A stretch of DNA of 31,284 nt from Endomicrobiales bacterium (GTDB taxonomy: Bacteria; Elusimicrobiota; Endomicrobiia; Endomicrobiales; JALOBY01): assembly GCA_023228045.1 (NCBI GenBank), contig JALOBY010000017.1, positions 1 through 31,284 of the forward strand, in the 5' to 3' direction. The notes beneath the pieces are model-generated. The model searched no databases and was not told where the DNA came from. It saw only the letters and a list, made by a program, of their open reading frames with translations. The translations under genes were made by a program, and so were the position numbers. This document shows, one piece after another, positions 22,817 to 31,207 of this stretch (its first letter is position 1; every line of letters begins with the position of its first letter).

Positions 22817-24055
22817 ATGTCAAAAAGCCAAGCAATAGCCGGCTTAGATCTGGGTAGTGGAAAAATCACCTGCGTTCTCGCAGTTCCTTCAGAAAAAAAC
22901 GGTGAGTTTGAAATTTTAAACGGAGCTGTTATTGCATGCAAAGGTTTGCGCGGCGGGGTTATTTTAAACTTGCAAGATACCTCGGCAGCAATAAGGCAGG
23001 TAATTGATAAGTTAGAAGAGGAATCAGGAGAAGAAGTGCGCGGTGTATTTCTGGCATTGCGCGGCGACCATATAATTTCTCTCAACTCTCAGTTTGAAAA
23101 AAGAATTCAACGCAGCGATAAAGAAATAAACAAAGAAGATGTTGAGGAAGTAATTGAAAACGCAAAACCTATACGGCTTGATAACGATCAAGAAATAATA
23201 CACACAATTCCGCAAGAGTTTTCTTTGGACTCTCAACAAGGCGTGCCAAACCCCGTAGGTATGGAAGGCAACATTTTGGGTGTAAATGTGCACATTGTTA
23301 AGGCCTCTAGCACATTATTAGGTAATATAAGTAAAGCGGTTGCAAATGCAGGTTTTCAAATAGATGAGCCGGTTTATGGGTTGCTTGCGGCAGGCGACAT
23401 TGTTCTTACTCAAGAAGAAAAAGAAATTGGTTGTTTGTTAATTGATTTTAGTGGTTCAAGCACAGGTGTTGCGGTTTATAAAGACGGAAAGATTCGCTAC
23501 AGCAAAGAGTTTCACCTTTTTGGTTCAGACCACATAACACAAGATATAGCGCATGCTTTAAAAACATCTTTTGCCACCGCGCAGAAAATAAAAGAAAATT
23601 ATGGGCTTGCCATGACTGAGCTGATAAGTGAAGACAGCGTATTTGACTATACAAGGGTAGACGGGCACAATGTGCTTAAAGCAACAAAGAAACAGCTTGT
23701 AGAAATAATTCAAACTCGCGTAGACCAGATGTTGTATGCGATAGAGGAAGACCTTAAAGCGTCGTCAGACCCTACAATGTTTGAGGCAGGCGGTGTAATA
23801 ATTACTGGTGGCGGTTCAAAGCTTGAAGGCCTTGTTCGCGCAACAGAAAAAACATTTGGTACTTATGCAAGAAAAGGCCGCGCAATTGATATTAACGGGC
23901 CTGAGTCAATAGTTGACGATGCGGTTTTTGTTACCGTCCTTGGACTTTTTAAAACAGATTTAACACCGCGTTGTCCTTCAAAAAGACGCTCGTATATTGG
24001 TAGTGGCGGCTCACTTTTTGTTAAAATTCGTCGCTGGATTGAAGACACATTTTAA
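22817..24055 (+). CDS. ftsA: Cell division protein FtsA
   Basis: A 412-residue actin-like ATPase that tethers FtsZ to the membrane. Phosphate loops AGLDLGSGKITCVL (8-21) and LLIDFSGSSTGVAVY, the inserted 1C domain, and ITGGGSKLEGL match the family. The C-terminus KIRRWIEDTF is an amphipathic helix, the expected membrane-targeting sequence. It follows ftsQ by 7 bases and precedes ftsZ by 49. Confidence 0.96.
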   Translation: MSKSQAIAGLDLGSGKITCVLAVPSEKNGEFEILNGAVIACKGLRGGVILNLQDTSAAIRQVIDKLEEESGEEVRGVFLALRGDHIISLNSQFEKRIQRSDKEINKEDVEEVIENAKPIRLDNDQEIIHTIPQEFSLDSQQGVPNPVGMEGNILGVNVHIVKASSTLLGNISKAVANAGFQIDEPVYGLLAAGDIVLTQEEKEIGCLLIDFSGSSTGVAVYKDGKIRYSKEFHLFGSDHITQDIAHALKTSFATAQKIKENYGLAMTELISEDSVFDYTRVDGHNVLKATKKQLVEIIQTRVDQMLYAIEEDLKASSDPTMFEAGGVIITGGGSKLEGLVRATEKTFGTYARKGRAIDINGPESIVDDAVFVTVLGLFKTDLTPRCPSKRRSYIGSGGSLFVKIRRWIEDTF

Positions 24056-24104
24056 ATTATTTTTGGTTTTGTAAAAACAGGTTGTAAAAGTTAAAGGATT
24101 AAAT

Positions 24105-25169
24105 ATGATAAGGTTCAAAGTTCCTCAAGAATTGGGCAGCAAATTTGCGGCAAAAATAAAAGTTGTAGGTATCGGCGGCGGCGGCACAAATGCAATAAAC
24201 AGAATGATTGATAGCGGTATCAGGGGTGTTGAACTTATAGCAATGAACACAGACACTCAATCGCTGTTAAAGTCCAACGCGCCAATTAAATTACAAATAG
24301 GTGAAAAGCTAACAAAAGGCCTTGGTGTTGGCGGAAACCCAGCATTAGGTAAGCAAGCCGCCGAAGAAAGCCGCGAACGCATAAAAGAAATGCTTGCCGA
24401 TGCCGATATGGTTTTTGTAACAACGGGAATGGGTGGCGGCACGGGTACCGGAGCCACGCCTGTAGTTGCGCAAATAGCAAAAGAGCTTGGCAAATTAATT
24501 GTTGCCGTTGTAACAAAACCATTTGATTTTGAAAATAAAATCCGCCAGGAGCAGGCAGAAGAAGGAATAAAAGAGTTAAAAAAATATGTGGATACATATC
24601 TAATAATTAAAAACGAAAAATTGTTTACCATAACAGACGAAAAAATGCCTATGATAGAGGCGTTTAAAATGGTTGACGATGTTCTCAGCAGAGCTGTACA
24701 GTCAATATCCGATATAATAAACATACCAGGTCAAATAAATGTTGACTTTGCCGACATCAAAGCCATAATGACAGGTGCTGGCGAGGCTGTTATGGGTATT
24801 GGCGAGAGTTCTGGACAGCACGGCGCTTTAGATGCCGCAAGAAAAGCCATAAGAAGCCAATTACTTGAAAATGGGTCAATCTCCGGCGCAAAGGGCCTGA
24901 TAATAAACATAACAACAAACACAAGTTTAAATGAACTTAGCGCGGTAAAAGATATAGTAAGTTACATAACAAATGAAGCCGACTCTGAAGATGTAAGCAT
25001 CAAATTTGGTATTGTAGAAGATAGCGCAATGGAAGGCATTAAGGTTACGGTTATAGCCACTGGCATAAGCCCGAACAAAAAACTTTTCGGTGCTAAAATT
25101 GGCACAAAAGCAAGTATAGATTTTAATCGTCCGGCATATACTTACTGGGAAATTAAAAATCTAAAATAA
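24105..25169 (+). CDS. ftsZ: Cell division protein FtsZ
   Basis: A 354-residue tubulin homologue forming the division ring. GTP-binding signature GMGGGTGTGATP (108-119) and synergy (T7) loop NVDFAD (212-217) are intact. The folded core ends at about residue 320 (VTVIATG). Only 34 residues follow, ending DFNRPAYTYWEIKNLK, so the flexible linker usual in E. coli or B. subtilis FtsZ (tens of residues) is nearly absent and the tail peptide differs from the common DIPAFLRR-like form. AAAGGAT precedes ATG 24105. Its stop shares one base with pgeF. Confidence 0.97.
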   Translation: MIRFKVPQELGSKFAAKIKVVGIGGGGTNAINRMIDSGIRGVELIAMNTDTQSLLKSNAPIKLQIGEKLTKGLGVGGNPALGKQAAEESRERIKEMLADADMVFVTTGMGGGTGTGATPVVAQIAKELGKLIVAVVTKPFDFENKIRQEQAEEGIKELKKYVDTYLIIKNEKLFTITDEKMPMIEAFKMVDDVLSRAVQSISDIINIPGQINVDFADIKAIMTGAGEAVMGIGESSGQHGALDAARKAIRSQLLENGSISGAKGLIINITTNTSLNELSAVKDIVSYITNEADSEDVSIKFGIVEDSAMEGIKVTVIATGISPNKKLFGAKIGTKASIDFNRPAYTYWEIKNLK

Positions 25170-25834
25170 TGTGGAAACGCTCTGGCTCAATACTATTTGA
25201 TGACGAATTTCCGTTCTTTAATTTAGTAACCACAAAGCCGCTTGGTAATATGCGCGATAAAAGTGTGAGGAGTCAGTACCTTTCTGGTTTTGGTTTTAAG
25301 CAGGATGATATAATAACGGCTCAGCAGGTGCACGGCGACAAAGTTACTGTTATAAAAGATAAAAGTGAATGTGAAGTTTTGGGTGTTGACGGGCTTTTAA
25401 CAAATATTAGCGGTGTTGGTTTATGTATTTTTACGGCCGACTGTATGCCGGTACTTTTAGGTTGTTCTGAAAAAAAGGTCGTTGGTGTAATACATGCAGG
25501 TTGGCGCGGCCTTGCCGGTGGAATTTTGGAACAAGGGGTAAACAAGTTTTGTTTGGAGTATAACACAAAGCCGGGCGATATATACGCTTCAATAGGCCCA
25601 TGCATTGGGCCGTGTTGCTTTGAAGTTGGCTCAGAAATTGCAAAAAGTTTCAATTTAAAAGAAGAAAAAATAAGCCTTGACTTAAGAGGCATTGCCCGCG
25701 GTAAGTTGGAAAATATTGGAGTAAAAAAAATAAGCCAAAGCGATAATTGCACCCAGCATGAAACAGATTTATTTTTTTCGTACAGGCGGGATAAAACAGC
25801 AGAACGGATAATGACATTTGTGGCAATTAAATAA
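25169..25834 (+). CDS. pgeF: Purine nucleoside phosphorylase / laccase-domain protein PgeF (YfiH)
   Basis: A 221-residue member of the multicopper-oxidase laccase-like family now linked to peptidoglycan editing (PgeF) and adenosine/purine nucleoside phosphorolysis. Conserved metal-site blocks are QQVHGD (52-57), FTADCMPVLL (88-97), HAGWRGLAGG and GPCIGPCCFEVG. It follows ftsZ with a one-base overlap (TAATG), a common neighbour in many bacteria, fitting a role near the cell wall. Confidence 0.93.
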   Translation: MWKRSGSILFDDEFPFFNLVTTKPLGNMRDKSVRSQYLSGFGFKQDDIITAQQVHGDKVTVIKDKSECEVLGVDGLLTNISGVGLCIFTADCMPVLLGCSEKKVVGVIHAGWRGLAGGILEQGVNKFCLEYNTKPGDIYASIGPCIGPCCFEVGSEIAKSFNLKEEKISLDLRGIARGKLENIGVKKISQSDNCTQHETDLFFSYRRDKTAERIMTFVAIK

Positions 25835-25855
25835 TAATTATGTCTGGAGTAAAAA

Positions 25856-26920
25856 ATGAAAATTGAAAAGTTAAGGTTGGCAATTGATGAATTAGACCAA
25901 AAAATGTTGAATCTTTTGGCAAATCGCACCGCCTTGGCAAAAGAAATAGGGAAAATAAAGCACTCATCAGGCCAGCAGATATACGCCCCTCAGAGAGAAA
26001 AAAACATTATCGCTAATATGATAAAAAAAAGCCGGGGCAAAATTGCGCCTGCTGTTGTTGAGTCGGTATTTCGTGAAATAATTCACGCTTGCCGCGCTAT
26101 GGAAGACAAAATAAAGGTTGCCTATTTTGGCCCTGAGGCAACTTTTACGCATCAAGCCGCTATAAAAAACTTTGGCGTTGGCGCGCAGTATATGCCAAAA
26201 AAATATATTAACGAAGTATTTATGGAAGTTGAAAAAGGGCTAGCCGATTATGGTGTTGTGCCAATAGAAAACTCAACAGAGGGAATGGTAAACCACACTT
26301 TGGATATGTTTTTAGGGTCAGATTTGCAGATTTGTTCAGAGATAAGTTTAAAAATTGAAGAGTGCCTGCTTTGTAAAACCGGTAAAAAATCGGATATAAA
26401 AAAAATATACTCTCATCCTCAGCCGCTTGGCCAGTGCAAAAATTGGCTTCAGTCAAATATGCCAAATGTTCAATTAATTGAAATGTCTTCTACGGCGGAA
26501 GCCGCAAAAGCGGCACTGCGCGATAGAAGTGCCGGTGCAATCGGTTCCGATGCTGCAGCCGCTATTTATGGCTTAAAAATATGTCAAAGAGGCATTGAAG
26601 ACGGGAAAGAAAATATAACCAGATTTTTGGTTATTGGGAAAAAATCAGTTGGCCCGTCCCGGTACGATAAAACATCAATAATGCTTTCAGTTAAAGACAG
26701 AGTTGGCGCGCTTTATGATATTTTGCTTCCTTTTAAAAAGTACAAAATTAACCTTACAAAAATAGAGTCGCGCCCAACCAAAAAAAAGGCATGGGAGTAC
26801 ATATTTTTCATTGATTTTATAGGGCATATAAGTGAGCCAAACATAGCCAAGGCATTAAAAGAAATTGAAGCCAACTGTGGGTTCATTAAAGTGCTTGGTT
26901 CATATCCAAGGGCGGATTAA
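25856..26920 (+). CDS. pheA: Bifunctional chorismate mutase/prephenate dehydratase
   Basis: A 354-residue P-protein for phenylalanine synthesis. Residues about 1-85 form an AroQ chorismate mutase (LRLAIDELDQKMLNLLANR). Residues about 86-265 form prephenate dehydratase with TRF (255-257) in ENITRFLVIG. Residues about 272-350 form an ACT regulatory domain with GALYDIL (284-290) and ESRP (304-307), so feedback inhibition by Phe is expected. It abuts rpe directly (stop followed at once by ATG). Confidence 0.96.
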   Translation: MKIEKLRLAIDELDQKMLNLLANRTALAKEIGKIKHSSGQQIYAPQREKNIIANMIKKSRGKIAPAVVESVFREIIHACRAMEDKIKVAYFGPEATFTHQAAIKNFGVGAQYMPKKYINEVFMEVEKGLADYGVVPIENSTEGMVNHTLDMFLGSDLQICSEISLKIEECLLCKTGKKSDIKKIYSHPQPLGQCKNWLQSNMPNVQLIEMSSTAEAAKAALRDRSAGAIGSDAAAAIYGLKICQRGIEDGKENITRFLVIGKKSVGPSRYDKTSIMLSVKDRVGALYDILLPFKKYKINLTKIESRPTKKKAWEYIFFIDFIGHISEPNIAKALKEIEANCGFIKVLGSYPRAD

Positions 26921-27589
26921 ATGGCGATTGATAAAATAATTGTTGCCCCATCAATAATCTCCGCAAATTTTGCTTGTCTGAAAAGTGACCTCAAAAAAGT
27001 TGAAAGGGGCGGCGCAAAGTGGTTGCATATAGATGTAATGGATGGACACTTTGTGCCAAACATTACAGTTGGCCCGGTTGTAGTTAGCGGCTTAAGAAAA
27101 GTCAGCCGGCTTTTTTTTGATGTGCATCTTATGATAAGCAATCCCGAAAAATATATTGCTGTTTTCAAAGATGCGGGCGCTGACCTGATAACTTTTCACA
27201 TAGAAGCCGTAAAAAACCCGGCCGCACTAATTAAAAAAATAAAAGCATTGGGCATAAAGGCCGGCATTTCAATTAAGCCAAAAACTAAGGCAGATGTGCT
27301 TTACCCATTATTAAAAATGCTTGATTTGGTTTTAGTTATGACTGTGGAGCCCGGTTTTGGCGGCCAGAGTTTTATGCGTGATATGTTGCCAAAGGTTAAA
27401 GCGTTAAAAAGCCGTATAAACAAATATAATCCAAAGTGTTATTTGCAGGTAGATGGCGGCATAAACAACAAAACTGCCGTTGCTTGTGTAAGCAGCGGGG
27501 CCAATGTATTAGTTGCGGGTAATGCGGTTTTTTGCGCGAAAAGCCCTGCTTTGGCTGTGCGTTCTTTGTTGACAGCGGCAAGTAAATAG
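26921..27589 (+). CDS. rpe: Ribulose-phosphate 3-epimerase
   Basis: A 222-residue TIM-barrel enzyme of the pentose phosphate pathway. Ser11 in APSIISANF (9-17), His36 and Asp38 in LHIDVMDGHFVPN (35-47), His69 in FFDVHLMI (65-72), EPGFGGQ and VDGGIN give the metal and phosphate sites. Immediately follows pheA with no gap, so coexpression is likely although the pathways differ. Confidence 0.97.
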   Translation: MAIDKIIVAPSIISANFACLKSDLKKVERGGAKWLHIDVMDGHFVPNITVGPVVVSGLRKVSRLFFDVHLMISNPEKYIAVFKDAGADLITFHIEAVKNPAALIKKIKALGIKAGISIKPKTKADVLYPLLKMLDLVLVMTVEPGFGGQSFMRDMLPKVKALKSRINKYNPKCYLQVDGGINNKTAVACVSSGANVLVAGNAVFCAKSPALAVRSLLTAASK

Positions 27590-27629
27590 AATATAATGCG
27601 TCTTCATTATTTAACGGAGGGAGCAAAGC

Positions 27630-27863
27630 ATGGCAGTTCGCATTCGGTTACAAAGACAAGGAAAGCCCAAAAGGCCTTTCTACAAAATGGTTGCAATTGA
27701 TGGCAGAGCAAAACGTGACGGTGAACCCATTGAAGTTTTAGGTCAGTACGACCCAATGAAAACCGAAGCAAAACTTACCGCTAATAAAGAAAGAGTTGAG
27801 TATTGGTTAAAGCAGGGCGCAATTCCTTCTGCAACTGCGGCACACCTAATAAAAAAACTATAA
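27630..27863 (+). CDS. rpsP: 30S ribosomal protein S16
   Basis: A 77-residue S16 with the conserved start VRIRLQRQGKPKRPFYKMVA and the EVLGQYDP, RVEYWLKQGA-x-PS blocks. GGAGGG lies 9 bases before ATG 27630. First gene of the conserved rpsP-khpA-rimM-trmD-rplS set. Confidence 0.97.
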   Translation: MAVRIRLQRQGKPKRPFYKMVAIDGRAKRDGEPIEVLGQYDPMKTEAKLTANKERVEYWLKQGAIPSATAAHLIKKL

Positions 27864-27895
27864 ACTTTGCTTTAGTTTGTTTGAGGTTCTAGGAA

Positions 27896-28126
27896 ATGAA
27901 AGAGCTGGTAATTTATATAGTTAAAGCTCTCGTTGATAACCCCGGCGAGGTTGAAGTGCGTGAGGTTGAATCGGACAAGGGTATTATAGTTGAAATAAAA
28001 GTTGCTGCCGGTGATATAGGCAAAGTTATTGGCAGAGAAGGCCGCATAATAAAGGCAATAAGAACTGTTGTAAGTTGCGCGTCCGCAAAAATGGCAAAAA
28101 AAGTTTCAGTTGAAATTACCGAGTAA
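27896..28126 (+). CDS. khpA: KH-domain RNA-binding protein KhpA
   Basis: A 76-residue single KH-domain protein. The RNA-contact loop GREG (46-49) lies in GKVIGREGRIIKAIR. In Gram-positive bacteria KhpA pairs with KhpB to bind many RNAs; its role here is taken from the family. It occupies the usual slot between rpsP and rimM and starts at ATG 27896 after AGGAA. Confidence 0.94.
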   Translation: MKELVIYIVKALVDNPGEVEVREVESDKGIIVEIKVAAGDIGKVIGREGRIIKAIRTVVSCASAKMAKKVSVEITE

Positions 28127-28137
28127 ATGGTTGTTAA

Positions 28138-28410
28138 TTGAAAGATATTACCTGGAAAGTTAGTGACATTGTCGGCAGTTGTGTGGAAGATACCTCAAAG
28201 CGAGTCCTTGGAGTTTTGGTTGATGTGCTTCCAACTGGTGCCAACGATGTGTTTCTTATAAAACCGCCGGCGCCCAAAATTGGCGATGTGCTTATACCGG
28301 CACTTGCTTCTGTAATAAAAAAAATTGATGTGAAAAATAAGCTGATAGTTGTAGATTTGCCGGCCGGGCTTGAAGAAACCTGGATGTTTAAGGAATCTGA
28401 TGAAAATTGA
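28138..28410 (+). CDS. rimM: RimM-like protein consisting only of the PRC-barrel domain
   Basis: A 90-residue frame that matches only the C-terminal half of RimM (usual length about 170). DITWKVSDIVGSCV lines up with the start of the PRC barrel (E. coli YYWKDLMG), followed by VDVLPTGANDVFLI and KNKLIVVDLPAGLEE. The N-terminal RimM domain is missing: only 11 bases separate it from khpA and an in-frame TAA lies just before the TTG start (28138). No good ribosome-binding site is seen. RimM aids 30S maturation. It may be a genuine minimal RimM or the result of a deletion. Confidence 0.8.
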   Translation: MKDITWKVSDIVGSCVEDTSKRVLGVLVDVLPTGANDVFLIKPPAPKIGDVLIPALASVIKKIDVKNKLIVVDLPAGLEETWMFKESDEN

Positions 28411-29125
28411 TGTACTTTCCGCATTCCCGTCTATGTTTAGCGGTCCTCTAACGGAAAGCATTATCAAAAGAGCAAGGCAAAAAAAACTTCTTGACATAAA
28501 TGTAGTTGATTTAAGATCTTTCGCAAAAGACAAACACAAAACACTTGATGACAGGCCGTTTGGCGGTGGGCCGGGTATGGTTATGAAGCCCGAGCCGCTA
28601 ATTGCCGCGCTTGAAAGTGTTGGCGCAAAAAAAACAAAACGAATTGGCTGGCCGAAAAATAAAAACAAATTAGTTGTTTATCTTTCGCCTCAGGGTACGC
28701 CGCTAACTCAGGAAGTTATAAAAAAGGTAGCTTCTTACAAATCGCTTGTTTTATTGTGCGGCCACTACGAAGGTGTAGATGAAAGGGTTCTCAGTTGGGT
28801 TAATTTAGAGCTCTCAATAGGCGATTATGTTCTTACCGGCGGAGAGCTCCCGGCAATGGTTTTAATAGATACCGTTGCGCGCCTCATACCAGGTGTTGTA
28901 AAAGAAAGCGGTTCAGTAGAAAATGATTCTTTTTTTTCAGGAATTTTAGATAATCCGCACTATACCAGGCCGGAAAACTTTCGCGGTCAAAAGGTTCCAA
29001 AAATTTTGCTTTCTGGTAATCACAAAGCTGTACAAGAGTGGCGCAAAGAGCAGGCAGTTTTAAACACAATTAAAAAAAGACCGGATTTGGCAAAAGCCGC
29101 CGGATTAATAAATAATAAAAAATAA
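28400..29125 (+). CDS. trmD: tRNA (guanine(37)-N1)-methyltransferase
   Basis: A 241-residue SPOUT methyltransferase making m1G37 in tRNA. DDRPFGGGPGMVMKPEP, LCGHYEGVDERV and the knot segment SIGDYVLTGGELPAMVLID are diagnostic. ATG 28400 matches the family N-terminus (MKIDVLSAFPSMF), has AAGGA 6 bases upstream and overlaps rimM by 11 bases; a longer in-frame start at 28370 is less likely. Confidence 0.97.
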   Translation: MKIDVLSAFPSMFSGPLTESIIKRARQKKLLDINVVDLRSFAKDKHKTLDDRPFGGGPGMVMKPEPLIAALESVGAKKTKRIGWPKNKNKLVVYLSPQGTPLTQEVIKKVASYKSLVLLCGHYEGVDERVLSWVNLELSIGDYVLTGGELPAMVLIDTVARLIPGVVKESGSVENDSFFSGILDNPHYTRPENFRGQKVPKILLSGNHKAVQEWRKEQAVLNTIKKRPDLAKAAGLINNKK

Positions 29126-29138
29126 CTCAGGAGCAGCT

Positions 29139-29501
29139 ATGTCAAAGATAATTACAGAGCTTGGAAACGCACAAAAAAGAACATTGCCAGATTTTCGCGC
29201 AGGCGACCAGTTACGCGTTCACTTCAAAGTTATTGAAGGTGAAAATGAAAGAGTACAGGTGTTTGAAGGTATTGTTATCCGCAGGCGCGGAACCGGCATA
29301 TCTGAAACATTTACAGTAAGAAAGATATCTTTTGGCATTGGCGTTGAAAGAATATTTCCTATAAACTCACCAAGAATTGAAAAAGTAGAGTTCCTTCGTA
29401 GAGGCCATGTGCGCCGTGCCCGCTTGTTTTATTTAAGAGCGCTTTCAGGCAAATCCGCAAGAATTGAAGAAAGAAAAGACAGCCAGCAACAAAAGCAATA
29501 A
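29139..29501 (+). CDS. rplS: 50S ribosomal protein L19
   Basis: A 120-residue L19 with FRAGDQLRVHFKVIEGENER (19-38), the VFEGIVIRRRGTGISETFTV block and RRGHVRRARLFYLR. AGGAGC precedes ATG 29139. The gene follows trmD by 13 bases in the standard order. Confidence 0.97.
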   Translation: MSKIITELGNAQKRTLPDFRAGDQLRVHFKVIEGENERVQVFEGIVIRRRGTGISETFTVRKISFGIGVERIFPINSPRIEKVEFLRRGHVRRARLFYLRALSGKSARIEERKDSQQQKQ

Positions 29502-29539
29502 GTTTTTTTGTTTCAAGCCAACAAAAATCTCTTGGTTTA

Positions 29540-29557
29540 AAACCCATATCTGGGTTT
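29540..29557 (+). promoter_or_regulatory. Perfect hairpin between rplS and rnhB
   Basis: AAACCCA-TATC-TGGGTTT has a 7-bp stem. An alternative stem, GGTTT/AAACC (29534-29544), shares its 5' arm. No T-run follows, so it is not a plain terminator. It may affect rnhB translation, whose ATG (29571) is 13 bases downstream and lacks a clear Shine-Dalgarno. Confidence 0.35.
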
Positions 29558-29570
29558 GACTCGCCTGCCA

Positions 29571-30194
29571 ATGAACCTATATGAGTTTGACAGTGTTTTT
29601 TACTCTCGCGGTTTTAAATCCCTTGTAGGTGTTGACGAAGCTGGAAGGGGCCCTTGGGCGGGGCCGGTAGTTGCAGCTGCTGTAATCTTGCCGCAAAATG
29701 CCTTTATAGAAGGCCTTAACGACTCCAAAAAACTCTCACCCAAAAAACGCAAAACAATCCTTGAAAAAATAAAACAAATCGCACTCTCCTACTCTGTTGG
29801 CGTTGTAAGCCACACACAAATAGACGAAATAAATATTCTACAGGCAACTTACCAGGCAATGAAAACCGCAATTGCCGGCACAAACACCCCATTTGATTTA
29901 GTCCTTGTTGACGGCTGGGCAATACCACAGTTGAAGTTGCCTCAGCAAAATGTAATATCTGGTGATGCGCAAAGCGCTTGCATTGCCGCCGCTTCAATTG
30001 TGGCAAAAGAAACAAGAGATGCCATAATGGAAGAAATGGCGCAAGAGTACCCACAATACGGCTTTGAAAAACATAAGGGCTATGGAACAAAACAACATAT
30101 GCAGGCGCTCCAAAAGTTTGGCGTATGCCCAATACACAGGGTTAGCTATGCGCCCATAAAGGCAATATTAAAAAATGCACTAATTATAGGTTGA
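29571..30194 (+). CDS. rnhB: Ribonuclease HII
   Basis: A 207-residue RNase HII that removes ribonucleotides from RNA-DNA hybrids. Catalytic D22 and E23 lie in GVDEAGRGPWAGPVV (20-34); the LVDGW and SGDAQSACIAAASIVAK segments supply the remaining acidic site, and YGFEKHKGYGT is conserved. ATG 29571 is preferred over an upstream in-frame TTG (29556). It follows rplS as in many bacteria. Confidence 0.95.
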   Translation: MNLYEFDSVFYSRGFKSLVGVDEAGRGPWAGPVVAAAVILPQNAFIEGLNDSKKLSPKKRKTILEKIKQIALSYSVGVVSHTQIDEINILQATYQAMKTAIAGTNTPFDLVLVDGWAIPQLKLPQQNVISGDAQSACIAAASIVAKETRDAIMEEMAQEYPQYGFEKHKGYGTKQHMQALQKFGVCPIHRVSYAPIKAILKNALIIG

Positions 30195-30218
30195 TTTTCT
30201 AAAAAAGGAGAGGTTATT

Positions 30219-30764
30219 ATGGCTTTAATCAAATGTTCAGAGTGTGGAACCGAAGTATCATCAGAGGCTGACAAGTGTCCAAAGTGTGCTTTCCCAATTA
30301 ATAAAACTGCTAAGAAGACCCAGCAAAAGAAACTCGCTAATGGCTGCGCAATCGGTTGTCTTACAGTTTTCATAATATTTGCCATACTATTTCTTGTTGT
30401 AGTATTGAGTTCAAAAAAATCGCCACCTCCTAATTCAGGCAAAGCATCATTATCATCTAATAAATCTATTACTGAATCGATGTCAGAAAAACCTGCTCTT
30501 GAACTTAAAAAAGGGTGGGAGTTTGTTAACGGTAAATATGGGAACACTTTGATTAGTGGTATAGTTAAGAATAATTCGCAGAAAAATTACAGTTATGTTC
30601 AAATCTCTTTTGGGATATATGATAAGAGCGGTGCTAAAATCGGTACTGCTATGGCAAATATTAATAATCTTAGATCAGGTGGGACATGGAAATTCGAAGC
30701 GAGTATATTGCAAAATCTTGATAATATAGATACAGCAAAACTTGAAGAATTAACCGGTTTTTAA
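30219..30764 (+). CDS. Zinc-ribbon membrane protein with FxLYD-type domain
   Basis: A 181-residue protein in three parts. A zinc ribbon uses C6, C9, C20 and C23. A membrane helix spans about 43-64. After a Ser/Lys-rich linker, an extracytoplasmic FxLYD-like domain (about 96-175) contains the characteristic GIVKNNSQKNYSYVQISFGI and YDKSG. Such proteins are common and of unknown function. AAAGGAGAGG precedes ATG 30219. Base composition around it is similar to neighbours; a gain by transfer is possible but not shown. Confidence 0.8.
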   Translation: MALIKCSECGTEVSSEADKCPKCAFPINKTAKKTQQKKLANGCAIGCLTVFIIFAILFLVVVLSSKKSPPPNSGKASLSSNKSITESMSEKPALELKKGWEFVNGKYGNTLISGIVKNNSQKNYSYVQISFGIYDKSGAKIGTAMANINNLRSGGTWKFEASILQNLDNIDTAKLEELTGF

Positions 30765-30820
30765 ATGTAATAGGTATTTTTCTGTAAGATTTAAAAAACT
30801 AATAAAGGCAATAATAAAAG

Positions 30821-31189
30821 ATGTACTCTAAAGAAATAGGCGATAAAGCTGAAAAAGATGCAGTTGCATTACTCAAAAAATCCGGGTACAAAATACTCCA
30901 AAAAAACTATCGCGTACCATTTGGTGAAATAGATATAATTGCAAAAGATAAGAAAGTGGTAGTTTTTGTAGAAGTAAAAATGCGTAGTAGTGAAGGTTTT
31001 GGTTTACCGCAGGAGTTTGTTGATAAGCGAAAAAGAAGGAAAATAATTGCGGCTGCCATTTCTTATATTAAGGCAAACAACATAAAAAATACCGATTTCA
31101 GGTTTGATGTAGTGGCACTTGGCAATGCCTTAGAAAAGCCGAAAATAATAAAATCGGCATTTGAAACGGCCGGCAACTTTACAATTTAG
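30821..31189 (+). CDS. yraN: UPF0102 family endonuclease-like protein YraN
   Basis: A 122-residue protein with the restriction-endonuclease-like core: GEIDII (35-40) and VFVEVK (48-53), the E...D...ExK pattern. YraN often lies after rnhB; here one gene intervenes. Function is not firmly known, with roles in DNA processing proposed from the fold. The ribosome-binding site is weak. Confidence 0.93.
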   Translation: MYSKEIGDKAEKDAVALLKKSGYKILQKNYRVPFGEIDIIAKDKKVVVFVEVKMRSSEGFGLPQEFVDKRKRRKIIAAAISYIKANNIKNTDFRFDVVALGNALEKPKIIKSAFETAGNFTI

Positions 31190-31207
31190 TTTCATGCCTG
31201 TCATTGC

